A DNA stretch of 45,000 nucleotides from Chrysomallon squamiferum (GCA_012295275.1 CM022677.1:1371613-1416612), one strand, 5' to 3'; counted from the stretch's first letter, positions 1 through 11,269 are shown. Numbers and translations are program-made. The notes: generated by a model from the sequence alone, not told the origin.

Positions 1-495
1 TTCCTATAATTTACTTATGTCTTTAACGAAATTCAATATTCAAATTTAAAGCAGATAATATTTTGGCGGTTAAATATATTACCTTTCTCCGTCCTTTTGC
101 AAATCATTTGTTGTGTCCATTAATACTACAGGTGTGATAAACTGTAAACAGAGCTTTAAAAATTAATGAACTGCACTTACTATGCTAATGTAGTTATTAC
201 TGTTACTGCTATTTACTTTAGCACAAAAATATAAAACATTCAAAATTATTTTTTTCTCAGAAGAAACAAAAATGCTTCAACCCCTTCCTTTTTTCAGTTG
301 GTATCTTCCTCCCACTTAGTGTCGTCTGTCAAAACCCGCTTTTCCGCGCTCAAATCTGTAATAGCAAAACAGGCATTGCAGACGAATAAGAGGAAATATT
401 TTTGCATCTGTTATATTTCTCGTTTCTTAAGACAAATGTATGAACACTTATTATTTATATATTTATTTATTTACAAAAATATTTATTTATTTATT

Positions 496-528
<33 letters not shown>

Positions 529-1436
529 GTTGTTGTTGTTTTTGTTGTTATTATTATTTGTTGTTGTTGTTTTGTTGTTGCTGTAAGATATTTCAAAATA
601 AAATTTAGTAATTAAGGTTGTGTTCTTAGTAAAATGTCTGTATATATTTTGTGTGTGTTTTAATAATTGTTAGAGTGGAGGGTGTAGCTCACTCGTCAGA
701 GGAAAGTAGTGTCTGGCGATGGGTTGTCGCAGTTATCCTTGTCAAAGTGAGTTCCACGATTACTTTATCACAGGCCGTACGTGGTTGTAATTATCAAAAA
801 GAGACTATCTGTCAAATTACTGGACACAGTTTCTTTTCTTCTATTAAATGTAAGTCCTTAAACATAATAAATGAAGCCGTTTAACAGCAGATTACAAATG
901 TGTTAATTTCTCATTCAGTTGCAATTTCATTTGTTGATTATGAGATTTTTGAAACGTGACTTTATAATTATCATTAGTAAATTCATTACTTCGCTGAAGG
1001 TCATGTTTCTTTTTTGTTCACTTATGAGTTGAATCATGAATAGCGGTTTGAGAAATAACCTTGCAGCAGTCATAGAGTTTATTACAGCTGACTTCAGTTA
1101 CTGTATTAGTTCTATCTCCCACCAGTTTACAGTAGAATTGTCGTTTTCCTTCTCAAATAAAGCGTCACGTCACAAGGTTAAATTTAGCAAGTTCGTAATG
1201 CAGTTAAAGAGAGTTTATTTTTATTTTATTTTATAAATAAAACAAAATAGATAAATAAACAAATAAACAGTTTGCAGAGAATATTTATAATATGATAGTG
1301 CTATGTTTGCAAGTTTGTATATATATCATTTCATTTACTTATTTGTATATACAGTTGTGTTACGAACTAAATGGAATTAATGTGTACTTTTTAGTGCAGT
1401 CAATTGTTTTCAATTGCTGTTCTTGATTTTCTCTAA
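1..1436. other. Upstream region of the RING gene, no gene seen
   Basis: AT-rich DNA with no convincing coding exon. It holds a TTTA/TTA/TTG low-complexity tract at about 455-585. The promoter and any 5' noncoding exon of the downstream RING gene should lie here or beyond the left edge. A GTGAGT donor-like site near 745 is a possible end of a noncoding exon, but nothing else supports it. Confidence 0.5.
673..790 (+). repeat. Possible degraded tRNA-derived SINE
   Basis: A less AT-rich stretch starts with GGGTGTAGCTCACTCG, which resembles a tRNA-type A-box head. A weaker GGGTTGTCG B-box-like segment follows about 50 bp later. No flanking target-site duplication or A-rich tail was found, so this is tentative. 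Confidence 0.15.
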
Positions 1437-1437
1437 A

Positions 1438-1439
<2 letters not shown>

Positions 1440-1505
<66 letters not shown>
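1440..1505 (+). repeat. (TTA)n microsatellite abutting a splice acceptor
   Basis: About 22 TTA units run almost to the TTCACAG acceptor (AG at 1509-1510) just before the RING-gene ATG. The array therefore occupies the polypyrimidine-tract position of a 5' UTR intron. Reading it as a poly-leucine leader is not supported, because no ATG lies upstream in that frame. Confidence 0.85.
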
Positions 1506-1507
<2 letters not shown>

Positions 1508-1512
1508 CAGAT

Positions 1513-3619
1513 ATGGCAACACCTTCAATCTCCGATGATAATCTTTCGTGCTGTTTATGTATGGACATTTTCGATAAGCCTCGAGTTTTAAACTGTGGAC
1601 ATTCGTTTTGCTCCAAATGCCTGCAGAACTATATAAGTCACACTTACGATAACAACGACACACAAATCGCCTGCCCGTTCTGCAGGCAGCATGTTCACAT
1701 CTCAGACAGCACGAAACCAGTGTATACGTGGGCAGATCAATTCCCTATAAACAAGTCACTACAGGACGCCATTAATGATCGGCTACACTCAAAGTTTTGT
1801 GAGTCACAGTGTTGTGTTCAGATTCATTACAATAATAACAAGCAATTAAACAAAGAGACAGCGATCATTTAACTAAAATATATTTTCCTGTTGCTTGAAC
1901 CATAGCAGCAGGCTCATAAAGAAAGGAACGTTATTTTGTTCATAAAAACAGATTTATATTCAGATTCTTAAATTAGTTGATAAAATATATTCTAAAATTC
2001 TTCATATTGTTACCCATATCTTTATCAAAATTATTAGTACAATTTGAATTCTTCTTCTTCTTGTTCTCCTTATTATTATTATTACTGTTGTTATTATTAT
2101 TATTGTTACTATTATTAGTATTATTATTATTATTATTATCTAATATATTAATTGTTTATTTATTTATTTGTTTATTTATTTATTTATTTCAGCTAAAAAG
2201 AGAGGTCACTTTTCAATTCTGAGTTCTGTTTGTGAGAGTCTCAAATCCTACAAAGAAATTCTTCAGACAGAGATGGATGATAAGATTAAAGAACTTCGCG
2301 AAGCCGTCAACATCAACGTCGTGGAGTCTACAGAGGATGTGAGAAGGATTGGTAACACACTAATCACAGACTTTACCGCTGCAGTCCAAAAAGAACAAGA
2401 GATGTTAATAGGAGAAATAGAAACATCTCAGAACTTTGTAAACTCAGAAATAGATAAACTCTTTACTGAACATAAATATCTGATTGAGGAAAATGACAAA
2501 ATGATCAAACTAGGTCGAGATTTGTTACAAAGAAAATCTGAGTCAGATATAAAAATAAATATTTCAAAATTCACCAAACTTCAAAACACAACTTTCGAGT
2601 TCCTGTCCAAATCTCGTTCACAAATAGGAAAAGCAGAAATAAAAATAAATGTCATAAAATCTGATAAGAAAAATATGTCTGTGCACATCGGAGAAATAAC
2701 GACAAACATCCAAACAGACACAAATATAGACATAGTGACAGACACACTCAAACACACAGACACCATTGAAACAGAAACACCACACACAGACACAGAGATA
2801 AACAAACCGACAAAATCCCTGAAACACACAGACACCATTAACACAAAAACACAAGAAGATAAAAATGATCCGTGTCTGTATTCCATTCTGGTGTCAGGTG
2901 AGGACAAAAGTAAAATTGTTGTTAGTGATTTGGACAATGACTGTGTAAAATGTTTTTGTTTAGAACGAAAATCACTGATAAACAGATACGAAACTTCGTG
3001 TCCACCATGGGGTCTTGCTGAATCACGTGATCAGTGGGGTGATGTTGTTGTTGTTGCTCTACCAGATGAATATAAAATATTGTTTTTAAATTTGAAATAC
3101 TTCGAACTGATCAAGACAGTTGAAACTAATACAAAATATGAGTTTATTGCTGTGTTACCTGGCAACCGTCTCGCACTCACTGGGGGGTATATTGGTCGGT
3201 ACTTGGACATACTGACGGACACTGGTCAGCTCATTAATTCTCTCTCAACAGATTTGATCCCCGGACCGTACAGTCTCACAGTTCACGATCAATGTCTGAT
3301 TGTTGTTTCAAAGAGAAAAACTGAAAACAAAGTATTTTGTGTGACGTCATCTGGTGACGTCAAATGGGAGTCACGTGATTCAGCCAGACTGAGTGGATTG
3401 ACAGGTGTTACATCTGATAGGGAGGGAAATATTTTTGTTTGTCATTTTCACAGAAATTCTGTTGTTCAGTTGTCACGAGATGGTAACATTACACGTGACA
3501 TCCTCACTGACCAGGATGGACTGTCCAAACCTCGGTCTGTCTGTTGTGATGACAACAAACTTTACGTGGGACAGCGATTCACTGGAGAAATAAAAATATT
3601 TACATGGTGTAGAAATTAA
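1513..3619 (+). CDS. TRIM-like RING / coiled-coil / NHL-like propeller protein, two exons
   Basis: The coding exons are 1513-1798 and 2193-3619. The donor is GTGAGT at 1799 and the acceptor AG is at 2191-2192. The phases match (1 nt plus 2 nt) and the join gives 570 residues. The start is the first ATG after the acceptor at 1510. Visible parts: a C3HC4 RING with C13, C16, C28, H30, C33, C36, C54 and C57; a charged helical region at about 98-250, likely coiled coil; a Thr/Asp/His-rich linker at about 265-320 with a 24-residue duplication; and a C-terminal beta-propeller-like region at about 323-568 with NHL/TRIM-type strands such as WGLAESRDQ, LTGVTSDREGNIFV and KPRSVCCDDNKLYVG. No B-box zinc finger lies between RING and coil, unlike standard TRIMs. 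By family, RING proteins recruit E2 enzymes for ubiquitin transfer and the propeller would bind substrate; the substrate is unknown. A convergent BTB-PHR pseudogene follows. TRIM2/3/56/71-like names would be loose analogies, so no symbol is given. Confidence 0.9.
2051..2190 (+). repeat. Low-complexity TTC/TTA/TTTA tract in the RING-gene intron
   Basis: The intron at 1799-2192 is largely simple sequence: TTC units near 2051, interrupted TTA from about 2070 to 2140, then TTTA from about 2154. The TTTA array ends directly in the TTTCAG acceptor and so acts as its pyrimidine-rich tract. Confidence 0.85.
2747..2855 (+). repeat. 72-bp imperfect tandem duplication inside the RING gene linker
   Basis: The codons for LKHTDTI occur at 2747 and again at 2819, exactly 72 bp (24 codons) apart, inside an ACA/GAC-rich stretch. 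The result is a His-Thr-Asp-rich linker between coiled coil and propeller. The frame is kept, so linker length could vary between alleles without breaking the protein. Confidence 0.7.
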
Positions 3620-3700
3620 ACTTCAAACAGTCTCCTAAGTTTGCTTCACTTTAACTGCTTTGAAGTTGACAGACATTTCTTTTCTTTACACGAACTGATA

Positions 3701-3706
3701 AATAAA
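3701..3706 (+). promoter_or_regulatory. Candidate poly(A) signal AATAAA of the RING gene
   Basis: A canonical AATAAA lies about 80 nt after the stop codon at 3617-3619. Several more AT-rich hexamers follow, so the exact cleavage site is unknown. Confidence 0.45.
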
Positions 3707-4154
3707 CAGAATTCAGTTATTTATTGTAAAGTAATAACTTTAGTTAATTTGTTTACTTTTCGTTATTAAATTAAACTAATTTATTTATTTATTATTCTTA
3801 GTGAATGTTTCGTTGAAAATACAGGAGTTATAACATATGTTGTAAAGTAATTAGTTAGTTTATTTATTTATGTTAATAATGTATTATTATTAGTAGTAGC
3901 AGTAGTTGTTGTTGTTGTTTTCCATACAAATATTTATTATTTTTAATTAATGGCACGTTTAAACTTGCTTAATTACATAATAAATTTCAAAATAAAAACT
4001 TACTTACTTTCAAAAATTTACATTCGTGCGGTTGTTTCTCCGAATTTTTTTTTAGTGAGTGTGTGTCTGTGTGTGTGTGTTTCTGTGTGTGTGTATGTCT
4101 GTGTGTGTCTGTGTGTGTGTTTCTGTGTGCACTTGCCCATCATATGTATTTATA
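3707..4154. other. AT-rich spacer with a TG-rich array
   Basis: This spacer separates the convergent RING gene and BTB-PHR pseudogene. It holds short TTTA, TAG and TTG runs near 3780-3920 and an impure TG array at about 4054-4131. The TG array sits where the pseudogene should encode its last 40 or so residues, so that end has been lost or replaced. No gene seen. Confidence 0.6.
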
Positions 4155-5435
4155 TCCACCTCTTGTGTCTCCTTCCTTAACATTAACAAACAAGCTGTAC
4201 TCAGTGTCTTTAATAATCTTCACTCGAGGTCTGAACACGACGTCATACACGGCAGACACGTAATCAAATCTCTGTGTCAGTGTAGACCCTCCAGTATTTT
4301 GTCTGTTCTTGTGTTAGTGACGGAGACGCTGGAGTCATAGTTTTGTCGTAACCGTACAAGTAAAATCCGCAAAGTAAAGCGTTTTTGTTAACAGAACAAA
4401 TAATAGCGAAACCTTCTTCAGTACAACATGAAAAGTAACCAGGCAGTACTTCAACAAACCTGTTTATTGTAATATGTTTTCTACGAATCACTCCAGTTCT
4501 CAGGACTGAGTTAAAAGGTAAAATATCTTCATAACTGCTAACCCAGTGTCTTGAAATCTTGTTTTTTATCTGTCTCAGTGAGTATGTTAGTGCATTTCAC
4601 GTGTTTTACAAAATACGTCTGATCGAGTAATGGATTGCGCACAAGCATCATGGCTTCTCCAAGTACATAACGTCTGTATTCTCCATTCGTCTTATTTCAT
4701 TGTTTCCTGTATGCGCTCTCAGCCCACTTCAAAGCGGCTTCAAAAACATTTTTCCTCGTCTGCTGTCAGTTCTTCTGATCGGACGATCTCAACCAGACAT
4801 TCGTAACAAAGATCGGTGACTTCATCAGATTTCATTCTACAACGACAACAACGACTCCAAATATGCAACACACTGGTCTTCCAGTCCTTTGATGAATTAC
4901 TTCCTCTATAGAAACAGCAGATCGTTGACGTTGCTGCATGTTACGAAGACGTCATCCGTATACAGATATATGTGATAAAGAAAGTAAAGTGAGACTTTAA
5001 AACGAGAGATAATTATGGAATATTAACAACGTAGAAAATTGTTAGATTACTAACAAAAACTGTTTTGTTATCAACGGTTGTATATGTATGTATACACTGT
5101 GTTCATACGTGTGGCTCTCTGTGTGTGTGTGTTTTTTGTGTGTTCGTGAAGTTGCGTATTTTTATGCGCTAAGATAGTTTAAAAATTCTCTGAGAATGTA
5201 CGGCTGCACATCTGGTAGAAAAAATATCACTTTGTTCGCGAAGTTCTCCTTTTAGCATCTTATGGAAAATTTTGCTGCTTATCATGAGTACAAACCGATG
5301 TGCTTCAAAGACTGTTTTATGTTCACCGACGAGAAATCTAATGTCGCTCTCTCCTCTTGCATGAAAAACATGTTGCATGCATTCAGATAATTTCTTCCCT
5401 GACTGCCATCTTGACATTGCAGCTTAGTTGGCCAT
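4155..5435 (-). pseudogene. BTB-BACK-PHR pseudogene, paralogue of the gene at 42.65-44.31 kb
   Basis: This aligns along its length with the intact minus-strand gene at 42654-44311. The BTB part is at about 5178-5435 and the BACK and PHR parts at about 4155-4969. Lesions visible by comparison are: an in-frame TAA four codons after the ancestral ATG (5433-5435), with a possible restart at 5417; a 1-nt frameshift in the A-run at 5219-5224, after which the LPDVQ segment continues in another frame; donor GT changed to CT (5177); acceptor AG changed to AT (4970); a deletion of about 95 bp in the BACK region near 4837 relative to 43475-43569; and loss of the C-terminal end into a TG array. PHR residues such as INRF, SVNKNALL and LYG are still readable. 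The retained intron position (4970-5177) shows DNA-level duplication, not retroposition. Confidence 0.9.
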
Positions 5436-5534
5436 GTTTTCACTACAAACAATTACAAAACAATAACAGTATGGAATTGGGAGAGAAAGGAAAATAGAAA
5501 TTCTGCGAAAAAAGAACTATTACAATTCTTACAG

Positions 5535-5593
<59 letters not shown>

Positions 5594-6240
5594 AAGAATT
5601 ATAATAATAATAATAACCCTATACTAAATACTATTTTTAAATATTTCTGTGTACAGGTCACATTTCTGATTTTTCAACTCACACTGTAATGGTTAGTTTG
5701 TTATATTTCTGTATAGCTATAATCTGCAAACAAACATTGTTCTATTAGAAAATAATGAAACTAAGATAATTTCTAACAAACGACTGTGTTCTCTTTAAGG
5801 GTTGTACGGTTGAACACTGAGATCAGACACATAAAAGACAAACAAACAAATAAAAATAAAATAGCAAAGGATGGATAAATATGTAGCAAATCTATAAAGA
5901 TAAAAAAGAAGTACTTTATGCTTTTATTAACGATTATTATTATGATGAATACAAAGACAACAATAATTATTATTATCATTATTATTATAAATTTTCAGGT
6001 AAAGAATATTTGACTCTGGGACAAACGATTTTCAAATTGCAATGTACTGCTTGACAGTTATACCAATTTAGTCATCCAGAATGTTACACGATTATCCAAC
6101 AATTACAAATCCACAAACAAACATTATGTAAGAAAATCAGAAGAATAATGGAATAAGATGCGACGTTTCAAAAGTAGAAAACAACGTAAATACCTTCTAA
6201 TTACATTGTAGCTGAAAGCTTGCTGATCGATACTTTCTTA
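5436..6240 (-). repeat. Duplicated 5' flank of the BTB-PHR genes (copy of 44312-45000)
   Basis: Homology with the upstream region of the intact BTB gene continues well past the ATG. Shared blocks include AAGATAATTTCTAAC, GTGAAAACATGGCC at the start, and a block near 5996-6075 that matches 44775-44850 (TTTTCAAATTGCAATGTAC). Both copies keep a candidate 5' UTR intron: an acceptor just before the ATG and an AAG|GTATT donor at 6193 here (44984 in the other). The match runs to the right edge of the window, so the duplicated block may be longer. Confidence 0.7.
5536..5616. repeat. (AAT)n-(AAG)n-(AAT)n compound microsatellite
   Basis: About ten AAT units, twelve AAG units, then six AAT units. It sits in the duplicated BTB flank, roughly where the intact copy has a pure AAT array (44330-44382). 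Confidence 0.85.
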
Positions 6241-7592
6241 TAAGTGACTACTTTCTGTTCAGCGTAGATCACAAATATCACCGATCTAAAAGTAAATAAC
6301 ACAAAATAATATAAGCAATATATAGGAAAAGCTGTCAATAAAAATAAGAGCTATTAAGGTGTAGTATTAGCGGTGGTAGTAATAGTAGTTGTAGCAGTAG
6401 AAGTAATAGTAGTAGTAGTAGTAGCTGTAGTAGTAGTAGGAGGAGGACGAGTATCAGTATTCGTATTAGTAGAAGTAATAGTAATAATAATAATAGCATG
6501 CTATTATACACTGCTACACAAGACACAGAAAGGTACACATCTGTAGATCTGTCAAATTAACTGCTAACACAGTGTCTGCAATAGACAGTAAACATCGAAT
6601 TTATTTACATTTGTCTACATTGTGTGCAGATAATTAATTTAACTGACAAAATAGCAACAACAATCAAACTACTTTCATTAAACCAAATAAGAAGTAAAAT
6701 AGAAAACAGTACAAGCACATGAGAGAATATTATTATTTAGGTTCTTTATACGCAAGTTTCATACACTAGAATTCTGACTGAAATTCCGTCATGGGGAAAT
6801 ACCTTTTCATTTCAGGACGTACGTAACGTTTTTAATGTCAATTTTAATGTATCTATTTAAAAAAAAATAAGAAGAAGAAGAAGATTTGAATCGTTGAAAC
6901 ATAAAATATATAATATCAAACACTTTCTGTTTGGCCGATTAGTTTTAATTCTGCTTTTTGCACTATTAGTTTTCAAAATCCTTCACTGATAAACACTTGA
7001 TATACGTATTGAACGCCATCAAGTGTTACCTTGTTAGGTATGAATCTCTGAGTGAAACAAACCAAATCGTACTACAAGCCTTACACATTCATCTTATATA
7101 TATTTCCACCTAAAATAGATTAGATTAATTTAATGTAATCCTCTTAGATTCCATTGTTTACATCTATCGTGTAAAATGTATACAATGATGATGATGATAA
7201 TAGTAGAAGTAGTAGTATAGTAGTAGGAGCAGTAGTAGCCGTAGTAATTATAATAATAATAATAATAATGAAATTAATTTAACACTACTACAACTAATGT
7301 TGTTGCAACTACGAATCGTACTGCTTTGCTACTACTACAATTGCTGCTGCTGCGACTTCTACTACCAAAAGTTTTACTGTGACATCCTCTGCTACTATTA
7401 CAAGTTCTAGTATTTTCATTATTATTACTACCAGAATACATTTATTTATTTATGTATTAGGAACAGTATATGTTTGTGGGGGAATAATGGACACAGAAAT
7501 CAGATGTATTTAAGTAATAATAATAATAATAATAATGAAACAGAAGAAAATGTGTTCTTCTTTTCATCAACTGCCCTGTTAAGATAACTTAT
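6241..7592. other. AT-rich intergenic DNA, no gene seen
   Basis: This holds impure TAG/GTA trinucleotide tracts at about 6358-6500 and 7185-7272, and an ACT-rich stretch near 7280-7430. The open frames here are runs of repeat codons and give no domain-like protein. Confidence 0.5.
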
Positions 7593-7602
7593 TTTGCTAT
7601 TA

Positions 7603-7681
<79 letters not shown>
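7593..7681. repeat. (TTA)n microsatellite, about 28 units
   Basis: Nearly pure TTA/ATT repeat about 85 bp long. No splice site or gene is evident beside it. Confidence 0.9.
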
Positions 7682-7682
<1 letters not shown>

Positions 7683-9127
7683 AACAGAAATGTCAGCTCC
7701 AGACAGATGAACAATATTGCCTTGATGAACAAACCGACATTGAAATAACGATTAGGTTGTACCACATTAATCTATAACAACCTTAAAATACTTTATATGA
7801 TTTCTTGAACCAAACTAATAAAAACTTTAGGAAAACATCAAATAACTTCAAATTTCGAAATAGCTGCTGCTTGTGTCAAACAGGTCCATGTCTGTGAGTG
7901 GTTTTCCTGGAACTGAGAACTTTCTGGTTTTTGTCGGTAAAACCGTCTTGACTGAAATCAAATATTTTACAAGTCACTCTGCAAGGATAGGACCGCTGTA
8001 TTATGTTTTCTATGCAAATGTCGTTAGCAATTCAATTAATAGGTGTTTCTGTTGACGAAACACAGAAAGAAATATATTGATCGTAATTCATAACACGTTT
8101 CAGTAATGGTTATTGCTGTACTTGGCGGTTGTCGTAATTCCCCCAGAAGAAAGATTTCTAATGAATCAAGTGTTTTTTGTTTGTTTTTTTCATTTAAGTA
8201 AAAATACATTTCTGAGCATGCAAACGTAATTGTATACGGTAATTTGATAAATGACGTAATAACTCTAAGACTTTTTCATAAGACTAATTAAACATCTAAA
8301 ACTGTATTTATATGTTAAGAGTTCAACAAACTTATATCATCTAATAATAGTCCACGGGAACATGACCACTATCACAATTCTTAAAACAATCCAGCCATAA
8401 CCCTGTACCCAAACAGTTTTCACAGAATTTATAAATAAATAAATTAATTAATAAATAAGTAAACAAATAAATATATGATAATGTTAATAATGTTATTAAC
8501 ACTGGTTATGAAAATAATAATAAAATAAAAAATAATAATACTATATTGTAAAAAAAATAATAATAAAAAAAAAAAATGATTCTCTTAAATCTAACTGGTG
8601 AATGTAAGAACGGATGAATGAAACGAGTGAAAATAACAAATCAAATGACTGAAAAGAAAAAAAAATCAATTAAATTAAAGTATAAAATTTGTTTAATATA
8701 ATTCTTGTATTCCATCCAAATAAATTGTATTGTGCCATAGTAGAATCAAGTTAAACTTTGTTACATTCTATTTTATCATCTAAACTGTGTTTTCACATCT
8801 CTAGTAAAAGCACAGTACATACTACGATTCTACACACCATTTTTTCGTAGTGATTTTTATTTACCGAGAAGAGTTGAAAGAACTACCTATCAGTACACAA
8901 TAAGATAATTAGTTTTAAAAATATCCTGGAGGGAACAATACAAACCAAAATAAAATAAAATAATAATAATAATAATAAGTTAATTAATCAATTACAAAAC
9001 GTAAATAAATAAACAAATAAGTTAATAAGTAAAAAAGTAAGTAAGTAAATAAAGAAATATACGTCTGTTATGGGGGTACAATAATTATTATATCTTAGTG
9101 AATGCTGTAGCCAGGTTTGTTTTTCAG
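7682..9127. other. AT-rich intergenic DNA, no gene seen
   Basis: No coding signal was recognised. Simple AAT/AAAT-rich stretches lie near 8430-8575 and 8940-9055. Confidence 0.5.
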
Positions 9128-9176
9128 TTCAACAATGGCTCCAGAACTGATTCATCAGAAATCTGTCTTTCAGAAG
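9128..9176 (+). CDS. Candidate tiny first coding exon of an unknown gene
   Basis: A strong acceptor (TTTGTTTTTCAG, AG at 9126-9127) is followed by AACAATGG, which is close to an animal start context. Fourteen codons (MAPELIHQKSVFQK, 9135-9176) follow, then a consensus donor AAG|GTATGT at 9177. The combination is unusually good for this noncoding stretch. No matching downstream exon was identified within the window and the peptide is not recognised, so it could be chance or a decayed gene. Confidence 0.25.
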
Positions 9177-9182
9177 GTATGT

Positions 9183-10258
9183 ATAAAACATTATTTATTG
9201 CTAAAATATAGAGTAGGGAGAACAAGTTTCTCCTCTGAGTAAAATAGCTATGGGTTTCAAGATTAATATATGTCATAATAAAAGTGTTAGTACATATTTT
9301 AGATATCAAAGCGATTCATGTCGAATATTAGAATTTATTGCACACACAGATACAGCGTGTCGTGGGAGAGAGGCCTTTTTATTTTATATCAGAAACAGAA
9401 TACAATGACGACTACTTTCATTTTATGTCTCATGAGTGAAGAAACGCTGTTAAGTAAATACATTATTCACGTTAAGAATATAAGCTGTGGCAGTCGAGAA
9501 AGTCGTATTCTTAACAGTTGTAGCGATTATACAAGAACAGTTGTGTTTAACAGAGACGAGTATTTCAATGTGACTCTGCGAGTGCTTATATAAAGGCACA
9601 TAAGAACATTTAAAAAAAATCGTATTTTTCGTTGTGTTAATCAATTATTTTGTTCTTCTCTGTTTTCGCTTAATTAATTTTTGTTCTTCTCTTTGTATTT
9701 TCAGTGTTTTCATTATTCCATTATTCCACTGATATATATATTAACAATAATAACATAATAATTACAATTACAACAGAACAAAAGCAGCACCATCACCACC
9801 AGCAACCACAACCATCACCACCAACAACAATAGCAATAATAATAATATTAATAATATTAATAATAATAACGTTTCAAAGTTGTAAAGTTAATATAAACGG
9901 CTCTGAAGGCTTCTGTATATCGTGATATTACTATCACTATGCTAAGGCAGCAATACATTAGTATACATTAACATACATTTATCTCAAGTAGGTGACCACC
10001 AGGTGTCGTGGGAAGGATCGGTAAATCGTGTGAAGAAGTTGAAATGTCGATCTGATCTCGAGTCTATAGCACTTCTTCTTTTAGAAAATAAAGGTAATGA
10101 ATGATAAGTTCACTGTCAAAAACATGGTGTTACAAAAGTTCTATTCACATTTACCTGATAGTATATCTGAGGTTGAAAAGAAGAGAATACTTGTAAAGAA
10201 GTTCACTGAGACAAACGGACAGTAATTCAAATTTGTCTCTCATATTGAACACAAAACT
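9183..10258. other. AT-rich intergenic DNA, no gene seen
   Basis: Short open frames lack recognisable domains. A low-complexity CAC/AAT tract lies at about 9740-9875. A motif close to the bilaterian CTCF core lies at 9996-10007. Confidence 0.45.
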
Positions 10259-10275
10259 GAATAATTATATTTTAC

Positions 10276-10302
10276 GCATCTATCTATCTATCTATCTGTC
10301 TA

Positions 10303-10372
<70 letters not shown>

Positions 10373-10384
10373 ACACACACACAG
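10276..10384. repeat. (CTAT)n then (CA)n compound microsatellite
   Basis: Six CTAT/CTGT units are followed by more than 30 CA units, ending in an interrupted CA stretch. Confidence 0.9.
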
Positions 10385-11068
10385 ATCTGCCGGTATTTTT
10401 CTTTTTTCTACAGGTATTTTCGGACTGTAAATATATTTACCTACAGACTGAAATTATCGACCAATAATGAACCGCCTTTCTCACAAAAAATATCAAGAGA
10501 TAGAGATAGTTTTAATAAAAGTCGTTAAAAATATTGATATCAATGCGTTCATCGCGTTCTATTTCTTTCTGAACACCGATAATTTTGTTTTTGTTTCTTT
10601 TTTCTATAAGCGTCATTCAAATAAAGTTTACACTTTATCATATTCACACGAATATCTATTATCACAATAACATTACAAAATGCAGTTATATGGAGGGTTC
10701 TTAATATACTAGACTCTCTCTATCTATCTTTTTCTCTCACTCTCTGTAAAACTAGAACAACAGCTAATTTTAGCCACACTATAAGTGGAACTAAAGTTTA
10801 TAACAGGCTTCCTTTTGCATTTATTGTTCTTTATATATATTTTTAATAACATATTTTTAAACGTTTAGAACTGAACATAATGGCATTTGTTTAATATGTC
10901 AGATCCTCACAACAAAACAATCTGGGTTTTTTGTTACATTTGTTCAAGTGAGACGACAATTTTATTGATCTTTCTTTTTCTTGTGGTTAATTCTAATTTT
11001 TGAAATATCTAATTTTTAAAACGCCTGAATTATGAAACTGACGTTGTTAACAAAAGTGAACAGACATA
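10385..11068. other. AT-rich intergenic DNA, no gene seen
   Basis: No coding, RNA or repeat structure beyond short CT runs near 10710-10745. Confidence 0.45.
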
Positions 11069-11103
11069 TGTTTTATTTATTTATTTATTTATTTATTTTA
11101 TAT

Positions 11104-11154
<51 letters not shown>

Positions 11155-11157
11155 TTT
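11069..11157. repeat. (TTTA)n microsatellite, about 21 units
   Basis: Nearly pure TTTA repeat with one short interruption near 11098. Confidence 0.9.
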
Positions 11158-11269
11158 GAACCTGGACATTTTTTTTTTAATTATAAATCGGACAGCCATA
11201 AACATTTGGATTTATTTTCTCCAAAATAAAATTTTTATTGTAAGACAGCTTCACACGATATTTTTAAAG

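Noticed and set aside
1414-1512. Poly-leucine N-terminal extension of the RING protein
   Set aside because: The frame is open through the TTA array but has no ATG (first codon TTG), and a splice acceptor ends at 1510, so this is intron.
2581-2937. Minus-strand open frames opposite the RING gene
   Set aside because: They are shadows of the ACA/GAC-rich linker codons and have no domain or start context.
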